NCBI GenBank assembly: GCA_964619265.1
Contig: CAZUCE010000013.1
Coordinates: forward strand, 1 to 64,000
Length of the DNA stretch: 64,000 nucleotides
Direction: 5' to 3'
Origin: CAZUCE01 sp964619265
Lineage (GTDB): Bacteria > Planctomycetota > UBA1135 > GCA-002686595
Part shown: positions 7,953 through 16,429 of the stretch, piece by piece
Layout of the letters: each line of letters opens with the position of its first letter
How positions within the stretch are numbered: position 1 is the first letter of the stretch
Translations under genes and position numbers: made by a program
Notes under the pieces: generated by a model
Told to the model about the DNA's origin: nothing
The model's input: the letters and a program-made list of their open reading frames with translations, nothing else
Database searches by the model: none

Positions 7953-9473
7953 ATGTCCAATCGACTCTCGTTGTTGCCCGCCCTGGCCGGGGGCCTCGCT
8001 CTCGGCGCTGCCGGCGGTTACCTGCTCGCCCCCTCCACCCTCCAAGCTAGCGCGCCGGTGGTGGAAGACCGGGCCCCTGCTCGTCCTGGCTTCGCTCCTG
8101 GGGGGGACCAGGCGGCAAGCCTTCCGCCGGCGCAAGCCGCCGGGCCCGAGTCGAACGCTCAAGCCCACGCGGCAGCGGGAGATGAACAAACCGGAGCCCA
8201 GGAAGCAGGCTCTGCCGGCCGCAGGGTTGCGGAACATCAGGGAGACGCCGAGGAACTGGCCCAAGCGGGCGGTCCGTGGATGACCGAGCTGCGCGACCTG
8301 CTGCGCTCGGGCCGCCTCGAGGGGAAGCTGGCCAGCCTGCAGGACGGAGAAGATCTCGAGCGGGGTGCGCAGCTATCGATCCTCGAGCTTCACCTGCGCC
8401 TCTCGGATCCGATTGCGGCGCTCGACATCCTCGAGCGCGGATCGGGTCTTGGCCATGATCACTGGGCCAAGGTCGGAGGCGCGCTGCTCGGTTCAGGCGA
8501 GACCCAGCTTGCTTCGCGTGCGTATTCCGAAGCCATCGATCAGCTGCCTCCGGAAACCGCGTGGTCTAGCCCGCTCACCCATTACATCGAACAACTCGCA
8601 GAAGCCGACCCCGCCGCGGCCCTCGCCCGCGCCGAACGATTCGCCCAGGGCGAGACAACCCCGAACCAAGACCTGACGCTCGCTCAACTGCTTTCGAAGG
8701 CCGGCCAAGGTGCGGCAGCCCGCGAGCGCGCCCTCGGTCTGATCGGGCAGGGCGAGTTGCTTCTGCCCGCGATTGCCATCCTGGCCGAACAGGACCCGGA
8801 AGCCGCCGAAGCCGAAATTCGCGAGCGCCTGGAGGCGGGCGAACAGTCCACCGGCCTGGACCGCCAGTTGCTCGAGATCATGCTCGATCATGGGCGCCAA
8901 GAAGAGGCGATCGAGCTACTTGAAGATCGCGTCGCATCCGGACTGGGCGATTCAGAGCTCCTGCTCCAAGCCCTGCGCGGCATGCCCGCTGGGATCGTCG
9001 AAGAACATCTGGAGGGCTGGATCGAGAGCAGCCCCGATCAAAGTGGCATGAACTTCGCCGTCGCCGGGCACTTCGCAGGAACCGACCCCGGCCGCGCGCT
9101 CGATTACTACGCATCCAGTTTCGAAGCGCAATTCGCCCAGGGCAGCGGCTATTTGCGTGCCATCCCTGACAGCGTGCTGCTCCACGACCCGGGCCGCGCC
9201 ATGTCGATCCTCTCCAGCGGAGCCGCCCGGGCGGGTCGCAACGACGAAATTTGGGGCGACCTGGGCGATCACTACTGGCGCCTCGGGGAAAAGCAGCTAG
9301 CCGAACAGGCCTGGCGGCAGGCCGCCGAGATCGATCCGCAAGACGGCGAATGGAGCGGAAACTTGCAGGCCCTGACCCTCGACCAACCCCCCGTCGGAAG
9401 CGTTCCGGCTCCCAACTACGCGGGCACGCGAAGCAGCCAAACCGTGGACCTGAATACGCTCGGGTACTACTGA
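7953..9473 (+). CDS. Membrane-anchored TPR-like repeat protein
   Basis: 506 residues from ATG 7953, chosen because the N-terminus then becomes MSNRLSLLPALAGGLALGAAG, a signal anchor or uncleaved signal peptide. A low-complexity Ala/Glu-rich linker follows to about residue 105. The rest is helical repeats of about 34 residues (for example LGSGETQLASRAYSEAIDQL and HYWRLGEKQLAEQAWRQAAE, the latter a good TPR). No catalytic motif is visible. It is likely a periplasmic scaffold. It ends just before a strong terminator. Function unknown. Confidence 0.72.
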   Translation: MSNRLSLLPALAGGLALGAAGGYLLAPSTLQASAPVVEDRAPARPGFAPGGDQAASLPPAQAAGPESNAQAHAAAGDEQTGAQEAGSAGRRVAEHQGDAEELAQAGGPWMTELRDLLRSGRLEGKLASLQDGEDLERGAQLSILELHLRLSDPIAALDILERGSGLGHDHWAKVGGALLGSGETQLASRAYSEAIDQLPPETAWSSPLTHYIEQLAEADPAAALARAERFAQGETTPNQDLTLAQLLSKAGQGAAARERALGLIGQGELLLPAIAILAEQDPEAAEAEIRERLEAGEQSTGLDRQLLEIMLDHGRQEEAIELLEDRVASGLGDSELLLQALRGMPAGIVEEHLEGWIESSPDQSGMNFAVAGHFAGTDPGRALDYYASSFEAQFAQGSGYLRAIPDSVLLHDPGRAMSILSSGAARAGRNDEIWGDLGDHYWRLGEKQLAEQAWRQAAEIDPQDGEWSGNLQALTLDQPPVGSVPAPNYAGTRSSQTVDLNTLGYY

Positions 9474-9510
9474 CCTGTCGCCGCTCGGGCCAAATTTTGG
9501 CCGGCATGCG

Positions 9511-9552
9511 AAACGCCGCTCCGCCTAGAAGGGCGGAGCGGCGTTTTTTTTT
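9511..9552 (+). terminator. Rho-independent terminator
   Basis: A perfect 14-bp stem (9512-9525 with 9532-9545), loop TAGAAG, followed directly by nine T residues. It ends the TPR gene at 9473. Confidence 0.95.
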
Positions 9553-9681
9553 GGCGCCCGGCCGGCTCGGGCCCCGGGGTCAGGTCACAGCCGCGTCTCT
9601 CGGGATCCCGCGACCCCCGAGGGAAACTCAAGACCCCCCCTTTAGGGAGGGCCTAGAGCAGGAGCCGAAAAGGAAGCCGAA

Positions 9682-9807
9682 TTAGAAAGCGCCGTGACGC
9701 GCCCGCTGGCGCTTGTTGACCTTGCGCCCACCTTTGGTGCGCTGACGGGTCAAAAAGCCGGTTTTCTTGGCCTTCTTCTGCTTGCTGTTGCGGAGTTTGA
9801 TCTTCAT
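9682..9807 (-). CDS. rpmH: Large-subunit ribosomal protein bL34 (short, divergent)
   Basis: A 41-residue, very basic protein beginning MKIKLRNSKQKKAKK. The core GFLTRQRTKGGRKVNKRQRA aligns with the bL34 signature GFRxRMxTxxGRxVLxxRRxKGR: Gly-Phe, Arg, Thr, Gly-Arg, Val and the basic tail all match. bL34 is a structural protein of the 50S subunit. The Met of the usual RM pair is Gln, and the Leu after Val is Asn, so it is a divergent copy. The usual partners rnpA, yidC and dnaA are not next to it. No clear Shine-Dalgarno sequence is seen. The protein is too short for most gene callers and easy to miss. Confidence 0.82.
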   Translation of the reverse strand: MKIKLRNSKQKKAKKTGFLTRQRTKGGRKVNKRQRARHGAF

Positions 9808-10099
9808 GGCCGCCGGCGGCTAGCTAGGGAGGGACGCGAGAACTCCGGCGGAGCCCCCGTCGCGGGGTGGGATAGGTCGCTGGCCAGACCCTCTGGGGCC
9901 GCGCCGACGTGAACGGGCGGAGAGCTTAGAGCCGGAGAGCCCATCCAGGCAACCCTCCAGCAGGTCGGATCCAGTTGGGGGGGTACCGAGACCGGGGTTG
10001 GGCGCTACCCTCTTCAGCCCTTCCGGGTGCCCGCTGGCACCCCGCCGGCCCTGAATCAGCCGGCCTTCGAGAAACCAAGCCTCCCCCCTGGAGCCCAAT

Positions 10100-10759
10100 A
10101 TGCTGACTCCGTCCCTGATCTGCCTCCCGCTCATGGCTCCCGCGGCGTCCCTGAACGGACCCGAGACCGCGACGATCCCGGCGCTGCCCGTTTCAACGGC
10201 CGCCACGAGCTCCTCGATCCTTCTGCAGGACGACGCCCTCTACGGCGAAGCCTCCTGGCACACCCTGCGCTGGAAGTACCTTCAGTTCGATCGCCAGGCC
10301 GGCGATCCGGACGGCTGGAACTTCACCGGTTCTTACCCGATCAGCGAGAACATCTACCTCGCCGCCGAGAACCTGTTCTTCCAGGAGTCCGGGGTGAACG
10401 GAACGATCCTGAAGCTCGGCGGTGGCTACCACCAACCCATCGACCTTGGCATCGGCGACGACGATCTGTTTAGCGAGACCGAGTGGTATGGCCAAGTGTT
10501 CTTCCAGAACATCGACGTCGGTTTCCAAGAGACCGGCTTCGAAATCGGAGGCGGACTGCGTTCGATCATCACCGACCGCATCGAAGGTCAGGTCGAATTC
10601 GGCTACACCGACCTCGACTCGACGAGCCTGAACGACTTTTACTTCATGGTTCGCGGCGAATACGAGTTTACCCGCAATCTGGCCGGCACCGTTGGCTTCC
10701 AAATCGACGACGAGGAGTTCCTCAACGTCGGAGTCCGGTTCTACCCGGACATGCAGTAG
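10100..10759 (+). CDS. Probable outer-membrane beta-barrel protein
   Basis: 219 residues with an N-terminal hydrophobic export segment (LTPSLICLPLMAPAASL). The mature part is a run of alternating-polarity strands with aromatic ends, such as NIYLAAENLFFQ, EFGYTDLD and YFMVRGEYEFT. It finishes EEFLNVGVRFYPDMQ, resembling a last barrel strand. The size fits an 8-stranded barrel. I recognise no specific family. It stands alone and converges on fumC, separated by a long hairpin. Confidence 0.62.
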   Translation: MLTPSLICLPLMAPAASLNGPETATIPALPVSTAATSSSILLQDDALYGEASWHTLRWKYLQFDRQAGDPDGWNFTGSYPISENIYLAAENLFFQESGVNGTILKLGGGYHQPIDLGIGDDDLFSETEWYGQVFFQNIDVGFQETGFEIGGGLRSIITDRIEGQVEFGYTDLDSTSLNDFYFMVRGEYEFTRNLAGTVGFQIDDEEFLNVGVRFYPDMQ

Positions 10760-10798
10760 TCGGACACGAACCTCAACAGGTTCCTCCTCGGCACAGAC

Positions 10799-10846
10799 AA
10801 GCGAGCGGGGCCCCGGCGCCACATGGCACCGGGCCCCCGCTCGCTT
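10799..10846. terminator. Long inverted repeat between convergent genes
   Basis: 22-nt arms (10799-10820 and 10825-10846) pair with one mismatch and one G-T, around a 4-nt ACAT loop. It lies between the barrel gene (plus) and fumC (minus) and probably terminates both. There is only a short T-tract, so the mechanism is inferred. Confidence 0.7.
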
Positions 10847-10883
10847 GGCTGTCCGCAGGGTCGCTGCCCGGAGCTCAGATCGA

Positions 10884-12287
10884 TCAGGCCTCGCGCGGTC
10901 CGACCATGTCAGAGGGCACGATGGCAGCGTCGAACTCGTCCCCCGAAAGCAAGCCGAGGGAAAGCACGGCTTCCTTGAGGGTCGTGTTGTTTTCGTAAGC
11001 GGTCTTGGCCGCCTTGGCCGCATTGTCGTAGCCGATCGAGCGGTTCAAGGCTGTCACCAGCATCAGCGACTGCTCCATCAGGCTCTGGACCCGATCCCGG
11101 TCGAGTTCGATGCCGACCACGCAGTTTTCGCGGAACGAGTCGGCCGCGTCGGCCAAGAGCCGAATCGAGGTGAGGCAGCAGTGCACCATCACCGGCTTGA
11201 ACACGTTCAATTCGAAGTTGCCTTGGCTGCCGGCGAATCCCACGGTCGCGTCGTGCCCGAAGACCTGAGCGCAAACCATGGTGAGCGCCTCGCACTGGGT
11301 CGGGTTGACCTTGCCCGGCATGATCGAAGATCCCGGCTCGTTGGCCGGCAGGCGTAGTTCTCCGATGCCGCAACGGGGACCCGATCCGAGCCAACGCACG
11401 TCGTTCGCGATCTTGAATAGCGCGCCGGCCACCTGCTTGAGGCCGCCGTGGAATCCGACCAAGGCATCGTGGGCCGCAAGCGAGGCAAACTTGTTCGGTG
11501 CCGAGACGAACGGCAGACCGGTTAGTTCGGCGATCCGCTCCGCAACGCGCTCAGCGTAGCGCGGGTGTGTATTCAGCCCGGTGCCGACAGCCGTACCACC
11601 GAGGGCCAGCTCGTAAACGCCGGCCAACATCGCGTCGATCGCCCGCATGCCGTCGCGCAACTGGCGGGCGTAGCCGGACCACTCCTGCCCGACCGTCAGC
11701 GGAGTCGCGTCCTGCAAATGGGTGCGCCCGATCTTGACCACCTCGGCCCACTCCTTGGCTTTGACCGAGAGCGCCTCGTGCAACGACTCAAGCGCCGGCA
11801 CCAGCCTTCCGGTGGTCGCCTCGGCGACGGCTACGTACATGGCCGTTGGGAAGACGTCGTTCGAGGACTGCGAGCGGTTCACGTGGTCGTTCGGATGCAC
11901 CGGCGACTTGGAACCTAGCTCGCCCCCGAGCATCGCGATGGCGCGGTTCGAAATGACCTCGTTCGAATTCATGTTCGTTTGCGTTCCCGAGCCGGTCTGC
12001 CACACGACCAACGGGAAGTGCTCGTCCCAGCGGCCGTCGACGACCTCCTGAGCCGCTTTCAGCAGAGCTTCCTGCTGATTGGGTTCGAGCCCCTCAAGCT
12101 CGCCCAGCTCGATATTCGTCTTTGCGGCGGCCAACTTGACAATCCCGAGCGCCCGAATCATCTCGCGGGGAAAGCGCTCGCCGCCGATCTTGAAGTTGTT
12201 GCGGGAGCGCTCGGTCTGAGCCCCCCAAAGGCGGTCGTCGGCGACTTCGATCGGTCCGATGGAATCAGTCTCGGTACGGGTGCTCAT
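10884..12287 (-). CDS. fumC: Fumarate hydratase, class II
   Basis: 467 residues from ATG 12287, matching the usual FumC length. An upstream ATG at 12320 would add 11 residues. It catalyses the reversible hydration of fumarate to L-malate in the TCA cycle. The superfamily signature GSSIMPGKVNP is present near residue 317 with the mobile-loop serine. Other substrate-site blocks are TGSGTQTNMN, HPNDHVNRSQSSND and GRTHLQDATPLT. It lies 74 bp after mdh on the same strand, so the two consecutive TCA steps are probably co-transcribed. Confidence 0.96.
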   Translation of the reverse strand: MSTRTETDSIGPIEVADDRLWGAQTERSRNNFKIGGERFPREMIRALGIVKLAAAKTNIELGELEGLEPNQQEALLKAAQEVVDGRWDEHFPLVVWQTGSGTQTNMNSNEVISNRAIAMLGGELGSKSPVHPNDHVNRSQSSNDVFPTAMYVAVAEATTGRLVPALESLHEALSVKAKEWAEVVKIGRTHLQDATPLTVGQEWSGYARQLRDGMRAIDAMLAGVYELALGGTAVGTGLNTHPRYAERVAERIAELTGLPFVSAPNKFASLAAHDALVGFHGGLKQVAGALFKIANDVRWLGSGPRCGIGELRLPANEPGSSIMPGKVNPTQCEALTMVCAQVFGHDATVGFAGSQGNFELNVFKPVMVHCCLTSIRLLADAADSFRENCVVGIELDRDRVQSLMEQSLMLVTALNRSIGYDNAAKAAKTAYENNTTLKEAVLSLGLLSGDEFDAAIVPSDMVGPREA

Positions 12288-12361
12288 GGGCTGGTGCGCG
12301 GAGCTTCGGGGGGAACTCAAAGGAGGAAGAAGGGAGGACTCGGCGGGACGTCGCCCACCGA

Positions 12362-13306
12362 CTACATCAAGCCCAGCTCACGGAGCTGCTCCAAATCGCG
12401 CGCGACCGCACCGGCGGTCTTCTGGAGCGCGATTCGGGAGTCGGTCGAGAGCGGCACCTCGACGATGCGCTCGACGCCGCGGGATCCGAGAATAACAGGA
12501 ACGCCCATGTACAAGCCCTCGATGCCGTACTCGCCATTCAGCATGGCCGCGCACGGCATGCAGCGCTTCTCGTCCCGCAGGATCGAAGCCGCCATGGCGA
12601 CCGCGGCCGAAGCTGGCGCATAGAACGCACTGCCGGTCTCCAGGAGCTTCACGATCTCAGCTCCGCCGGCGCGCGTGCGATCCGCCAAGGCGTCGATCTC
12701 ATCCCGGCTGAGCATGGCGGGCGCAGGGATGCCCGCAATCGTGCAAAACTCGGCCACCGGAACCATGGAATCTCCGTGGGCTCCGAGGACCATCGCGTCC
12801 ACGTCGGCCACGCCGGTGCCGGTGGCGTCCGCCAAGAACAACGAGAATCGGGCGGCATCCAGCACGCCGGCCATCCCGATCACACGCCGCGCCGGGAATC
12901 CGAGCTCGTGACGCATCAGGGCCACCATCGAGTCCAGCGGATTGGTGACCACGATGACCGTGGCCTCCGGACTGCGCTCGCGGATGTACTCGGCGACGCT
13001 GCGCATCACCCGGCCGTTGGTCTCCAGCAGATCCGAGCGGCTCATGCCCGGCGTCCGCGGCTTGCCGGCCGTCACGATCACCACGTCCGAATCCGCCGTA
13101 TCGGCGGCCTCTGCGGTTCCGACCAGGCGCGTTCCGTAGCCTTCAATGGCGGCCGCTTGGGACAGGTCCAGCGCGATGCCCTTCGCTCGTCCGGCGCGAA
13201 TGTCGATCAAGCAGACCTCGGAGGCGAGTTCTTCCTGGGCGGCACGCTGGGCACAGGTCATCCCGACGAAGCCGGCCCCGACGACGGTGATCTTGGCGGT
13301 CTGCAT
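12362..13306 (-). CDS. mdh: Malate dehydrogenase (LDH-like type)
   Basis: 314 residues from ATG 13306. In-frame sequence further upstream is low complexity and not conserved. It oxidises malate to oxaloacetate with NAD. The NAD-binding loop GAGFVG is at residues 10-15. The substrate loop GKPRTPGMSRSDLLETN carries the two substrate Arg residues typical of malate rather than lactate specificity. VTNPLD and the catalytic His in GAHGDSMVP (near residue 176) are intact. It is the first gene of an mdh-fumC pair. The upstream region is shared with the divergent hsp20 gene. Confidence 0.95.
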   Translation of the reverse strand: MQTAKITVVGAGFVGMTCAQRAAQEELASEVCLIDIRAGRAKGIALDLSQAAAIEGYGTRLVGTAEAADTADSDVVIVTAGKPRTPGMSRSDLLETNGRVMRSVAEYIRERSPEATVIVVTNPLDSMVALMRHELGFPARRVIGMAGVLDAARFSLFLADATGTGVADVDAMVLGAHGDSMVPVAEFCTIAGIPAPAMLSRDEIDALADRTRAGGAEIVKLLETGSAFYAPASAAVAMAASILRDEKRCMPCAAMLNGEYGIEGLYMGVPVILGSRGVERIVEVPLSTDSRIALQKTAGAVARDLEQLRELGLM

Positions 13307-13676
13307 GGCGAGGGGAGCGGACGGGCTGGGGGGTTCAAGGGCCGGGCGGCCATCGGCGAGCGGGTCGCCGGGGAAGCTCGAGGAGGATGGCGCTGGCCAG
13401 GCCAGGGCGGCGCAGGGTAGCCGCGCACTCGGGGCGCAGGCCAGCCTTCGCCCGGCTCCTGCCGGCAGGCGCAGCCATTCTGGCGCTGACTGCCATATTG
13501 GCCCCACCCAGCCAAGCGCCAAGCCCTCGCAGGCCGCCCCAGGACTGCCCTTCCGGCATGGCACGCGGCTTGCAACCCCCTGCCGTCGCCCAGCAGCGAC
13601 CCTAGACCGTCCACCGAAACCGCTCCCGACGTCCGGGAGACCTTCGAGATCCTCAACCTACCGACCCAGAAGAACC
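13307..13676. other. Divergent mdh/hsp20 intergenic region
   Basis: 370 bp with no convincing gene. It contains the sigma-54 type element at 13559-13574 and two short perfect palindromes upstream of it (13393-13405 and CCTGCCGGCAGG at 13458-13469). I see no CIRCE (HrcA) element. Confidence 0.6.
13559..13574 (+). promoter_or_regulatory. Sigma-54 (RpoN) core promoter upstream of hsp20
   Basis: TGGCACGCGGCTTGCA matches the -24/-12 consensus TGGCACG-N4-TTGCW at every fixed position. The -24 GG is 13560-13561 and the -12 GC 13572-13573. Transcription would start near 13585, leaving a leader of about 90 nt to ATG 13677. The palindrome at 13458-13469 is centred about 120 bp upstream of that start, where enhancer-binding proteins usually bind. 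Confidence 0.72.
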
Positions 13677-14180
13677 ATGAGACTGAACTCCACCAACCCG
13701 GGCCGTCGCTCTCGCGCTTCCCGCTCGATTCCGTTCCACCTGGCCCCGATCGACGAGTTCGGGCGCGTCCTGGGGCGTCTGATCGGCGACCTTCCGGCCG
13801 CGGCCGCCCCCCTGGCCAACCTGGCCAGCGAACTGAGCGGCGAGGGCTTCCGGCCCAGCGTCGAGCTGTTTGAAACCGAGCCGGGCCTTCGCCTGCTCGC
13901 CGAACTGCCTGGCCTCACCGAGGAGGACATCGACCTTCGCGTCGAGGACGGGCACCTGATCCTGTCCGGCGAAAAAGTCGCCGAGGAGCGGGCCGAAAAG
14001 GACACCCCTGTCCACTCGGAGAGGCGCTTCGGAGCGTTCCGGCGCACCCTCCCCCTGCCCTTTGAAATCGACCTGGAAAGGACGGAAGCCAGCTTCGAAA
14101 ACGGCGTCCTGACCGTGGAGCTCACGCGATCCGATGACTCAGAGCCTGAGCGCCGAATTCCGATTCGTCGCAAGGACTGA
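13677..14180 (+). CDS. Small heat-shock protein, Hsp20 / alpha-crystallin family
   Basis: 167 residues from ATG 13677. An N-terminal arm of about 55 residues precedes the alpha-crystallin domain (about 58-150), visible in PSVELFETEPGLRLLAELPG, GLTEEDIDLRVEDGHLILSG and FGAFRRTLPLPFEIDLE, with the closing strand FENGVLTVEL. The C-terminal tail has a RIPIR motif, an I-x-I-type anchor. It is an ATP-independent holdase that binds unfolding proteins in the cytoplasm. The RpoN-like promoter upstream suggests control by an enhancer-binding protein rather than HrcA or sigma-32. No partner chaperone gene is adjacent. Confidence 0.92.
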   Translation: MRLNSTNPGRRSRASRSIPFHLAPIDEFGRVLGRLIGDLPAAAAPLANLASELSGEGFRPSVELFETEPGLRLLAELPGLTEEDIDLRVEDGHLILSGEKVAEERAEKDTPVHSERRFGAFRRTLPLPFEIDLERTEASFENGVLTVELTRSDDSEPERRIPIRRKD

Positions 14181-14290
14181 ATTCTGGGTCAGCCCCCCCC
14201 TCTAGGGGGGGCCCCCTGAGCTTTGGCCGGATCTTCTTCAAGAGCCAGCCAATCCTTTGGCCCTCCCGCGCGTAGTACCCGCCGAGACAC

Positions 14291-14324
14291 AAAAACGAGG
14301 CCCCTCCCCTCACGGGGTAGGGCC
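14291..14324 (-). terminator. Minus-strand terminator-like hairpin
   Basis: On the minus strand an 11-position stem (14324-14314 with 14309-14299, one mismatch, one G-T) with loop GTGA is followed by TCGTTTTTG. It would end transcription from the HEAT gene at 14627. Confidence 0.6.
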
Positions 14325-14448
14325 GCCCGGCTGCGCCGAGCCCACAGCGGCTCGAAGCCGAGGAATCTCCGGGGGGAGAAGCCTCCGGCCGACAGCGCAG
14401 ACCGGAAGGGGGCCGAGAGTGGCCCCCGGAGTCCGACCACGGACTTCA

Positions 14449-14491
14449 GGGCGCGGACCTTCCGGGGGGAACGGTCCGCGCCCACCTTTTT
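14449..14491 (+). terminator. Plus-strand terminator-like hairpin
   Basis: A perfect 11-bp stem GGGCGCGGACC/GGTCCGCGCCC with a 13-nt loop is followed by ACC and five T residues (14487-14491). It lies 270 bp beyond the hsp20 stop, which is far for its own terminator. Confidence 0.62.
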
Positions 14492-14626
14492 GGCCCCTCG
14501 ATCTGGGGCTTTGCCCCCCATCGGTGAACGATGGGACCTACACGCCGCGGGCGAGCGCGCAAGGCCCCCACGCGCTGGCCTTCCGCCCGGACCACAGTCC
14601 GCCGCGGAACTGACCACCGCTGTTGG

Positions 14627-15706
14627 TCAGGAGCTGCGGCTCGTGCGCTCCCACCAGTCGCGCCAGTCCTCCACACGCTTGGCGCGCCGCGAGGTGTCCT
14701 CGCCTGCATCGAAGTCAAACTCCTGGCCCGTGATCGTTCGCAGAGCCAGCACGGCTGCTTCCCGCACGCTCGGCTCTGCATCCTCCAGGGCGTCGATGAG
14801 CGCCGGCACCGAGTCGAGGCTGGCCAATTCGCCCAGCACGCGAGCCGCCGCCATGCGCACGAACAAGTCTTGATCGCTCAACGCCGCCACCACGAATTCT
14901 GCGGCCCGCGGATCGCGCGTTTCGCCCAGGGCCTCAACCGCATCCCAGCGCTCCGAGGCCTCGCGCGACCGAAGCGTAGCGGTGATCGGCAGCCAGGTAG
15001 GCGAACCACTCAAGTTGGCGCCGGGCACGTCGCTGGCTTCCGCTTGTCGTCCAGTCGGGACCTTGGGTTCGGCGGGCGCCCGAAGAACGTCGAGCATCGA
15101 CTGGGCGACCAGCCCCAGGTCCGTGCGAACTTGCTCCTGAATATCACTCATTCGGCCAAGCTGTAGGTCCCGGTCGTGCCCGGCCGCACTGGCCAAGGCC
15201 ATGGTCCGCTGAAGCTCGTCCATTCGCGGCGCTAGCGCCTCGAGCCCTTGCGCCCCGGCTCGTTGAGAGAGCTGCCGGGTCGCGTTGAGACGTTCGTCGA
15301 GCGCCGCGATCTGTTGCTCGATTTGCTGCCCCAGAAGCTCGCGCTCCGCGCCGACCTCACGCTCCAACGCGCGCGCAGCCAGCTCGACGCGCTGGGCCTC
15401 CAACTTCAGCTCGCGCACCACGTCCGCCTGGGTTTGCTCGATGCGATCCAGCGCAAGCCAGCCGAGCCCGCAAAGCCCGATCGCCCCGAGCGCCAGCGCC
15501 CACTCAATCCCCAAGGAACTGGCTCGCTCCGCCACACGTGGCTCCCGAGTCGATGCGATAGCTCCCGTTCCGCTTGCGGTGCCGCCCCCCATCGCCGCGT
15601 TGCACAGGGCGCAGATCAGCCGTCCCTTCCTACGGAACGCGCGACCATCGGCGAGGTCACCGGCCGGGACGGATTCGTTGCACAGATCGCAGAATAGGAT
15701 GTCCAA
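14627..15706 (-). CDS. Membrane protein with zinc ribbon, coiled coil and HEAT repeats
   Basis: 359 residues. A zinc-ribbon-like N-terminus has CDLC (residues 6-9) and CALC (about 32-35). A membrane segment follows near residues 67-86 (WALALGAIGLCGLGWLAL). Residues 90-200 are a long charged coiled coil. Residues 240-340 hold HEAT repeats (RWDAVEALGETRDPRAAEFV, VRMAAARVLGELASLDSVPA). The C-terminus WRDWWERTSRSS has the W-x-x-W-W tail also seen in the lipoprotein at 16430-17044. It is probably a scaffold for protein binding at the inner membrane. Function unknown. Confidence 0.72.
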   Translation of the reverse strand: MDILFCDLCNESVPAGDLADGRAFRRKGRLICALCNAAMGGGTASGTGAIASTREPRVAERASSLGIEWALALGAIGLCGLGWLALDRIEQTQADVVRELKLEAQRVELAARALEREVGAERELLGQQIEQQIAALDERLNATRQLSQRAGAQGLEALAPRMDELQRTMALASAAGHDRDLQLGRMSDIQEQVRTDLGLVAQSMLDVLRAPAEPKVPTGRQAEASDVPGANLSGSPTWLPITATLRSREASERWDAVEALGETRDPRAAEFVVAALSDQDLFVRMAAARVLGELASLDSVPALIDALEDAEPSVREAAVLALRTITGQEFDFDAGEDTSRRAKRVEDWRDWWERTSRSS

Positions 15707-15933
15707 GGGATCGGATGGAGGATCGGGCTGGGGCGTCGTTTTTGTGCGGGGCCCACCTGCGGCTAACGGGAAGCCGAACGGGAATCGGGGCCCGCAGAGA
15801 GGTCTGGAGGAGCCAACCGGGGCGGCCCTTGGGCTGTTCTACCCTAGTCCTTGACCTCGGTGGGGCCTACCTGCGGGAAGGCCCTTGCCGGCAGTTTGAC
15901 CGCCGGGGCAGTGGCCTCCACACTGCCGTGGCC

Positions 15934-16359
15934 GTGAAGGACTCCTCGACCGAAGCCCTGTTTCCAGAAAATCCCGCAACCGAAGCCCGACTCGCCCGCC
16001 TGGGCGATGAATTCCTGGAGCGCATCCTGGGCCGCGAGCTTGAGCGCCGGCCCGAGAACCTGGAAGCCGTGGCCGAACGGGCCCATGCACTGACCCGGCT
16101 GGGACGCACCGCAGAGGGCCTTGAACTGGATCGCCAACTGGCCGAGGCCTGCCCTGAGGACCCGATCGTCCACTACAACCTGGCGTGCTCGCTGGCTTTG
16201 CTGGGCCGGATCCAGCCGGCCCTGCGCGAGCTGATGGAAGCCGTCGAATTGGGCTTCGATGACCCGGACCACCTGGAAGGCGACCAAGACCTCGAGAGCC
16301 TGCGCTGCGAGCCGACGTTCCGCGACCTCGTCCGCCAGCTTCGGCTGGCTAGCGCCTGA
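15934..16359 (+). CDS. Small TPR protein with TPR-end motif
   Basis: 141 residues from GTG 15934 (GTG 15928 is an alternative). No ATG lies close to the conserved part. Two TPR units are visible: NLEAVAERAHALTRLGRTAE and VHYNLACSLALLGRIQPALR. They are followed by the tail DLESLRCEPTFRDLVRQL, the TPR end-of-group motif (DxDLxxLRxxPxFxxL). No signal peptide, so it is likely cytoplasmic and mediates protein contacts. It converges on the HEAT lipoprotein gene and is separated from it by a hairpin. Confidence 0.75.
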   Translation: MKDSSTEALFPENPATEARLARLGDEFLERILGRELERRPENLEAVAERAHALTRLGRTAEGLELDRQLAEACPEDPIVHYNLACSLALLGRIQPALRELMEAVELGFDDPDHLEGDQDLESLRCEPTFRDLVRQLRLASA

Positions 16360-16368
16360 TCCAATCAC

Positions 16369-16404
16369 AAACGCGGCCGCTCTGTGAACAGAGCAGCCGC
16401 GTTT
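16369..16404. terminator. Bidirectional terminator hairpin
   Basis: A 16-position stem (AAACGCGGC and GCTCTG with their complements, one C/A mismatch) with loop TGAA. TTT on the right and AAA on the left let it act in both directions between the convergent TPR and HEAT genes. Confidence 0.82.
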
Positions 16405-16429
16405 GAATCCTCAGGTCGCGATTCGTTCG

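Larger units (their letters stand above)
14181..14626. other. Hairpin-rich intergenic region between convergent genes
   Basis: 446 bp with no credible protein gene. Perfect stems: 14408-14414/14421-14427 (7 bp), 14430-14435/14440-14445 (6 bp), 14449-14459/14473-14483 (11 bp, then TTTTT), 14517-14523/14529-14535 (7 bp) and 14610-14616/14624-14630 (7 bp, reaching into the stop of the HEAT gene). It may be 3'-UTR terminators or a structured RNA. Confidence 0.55.
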
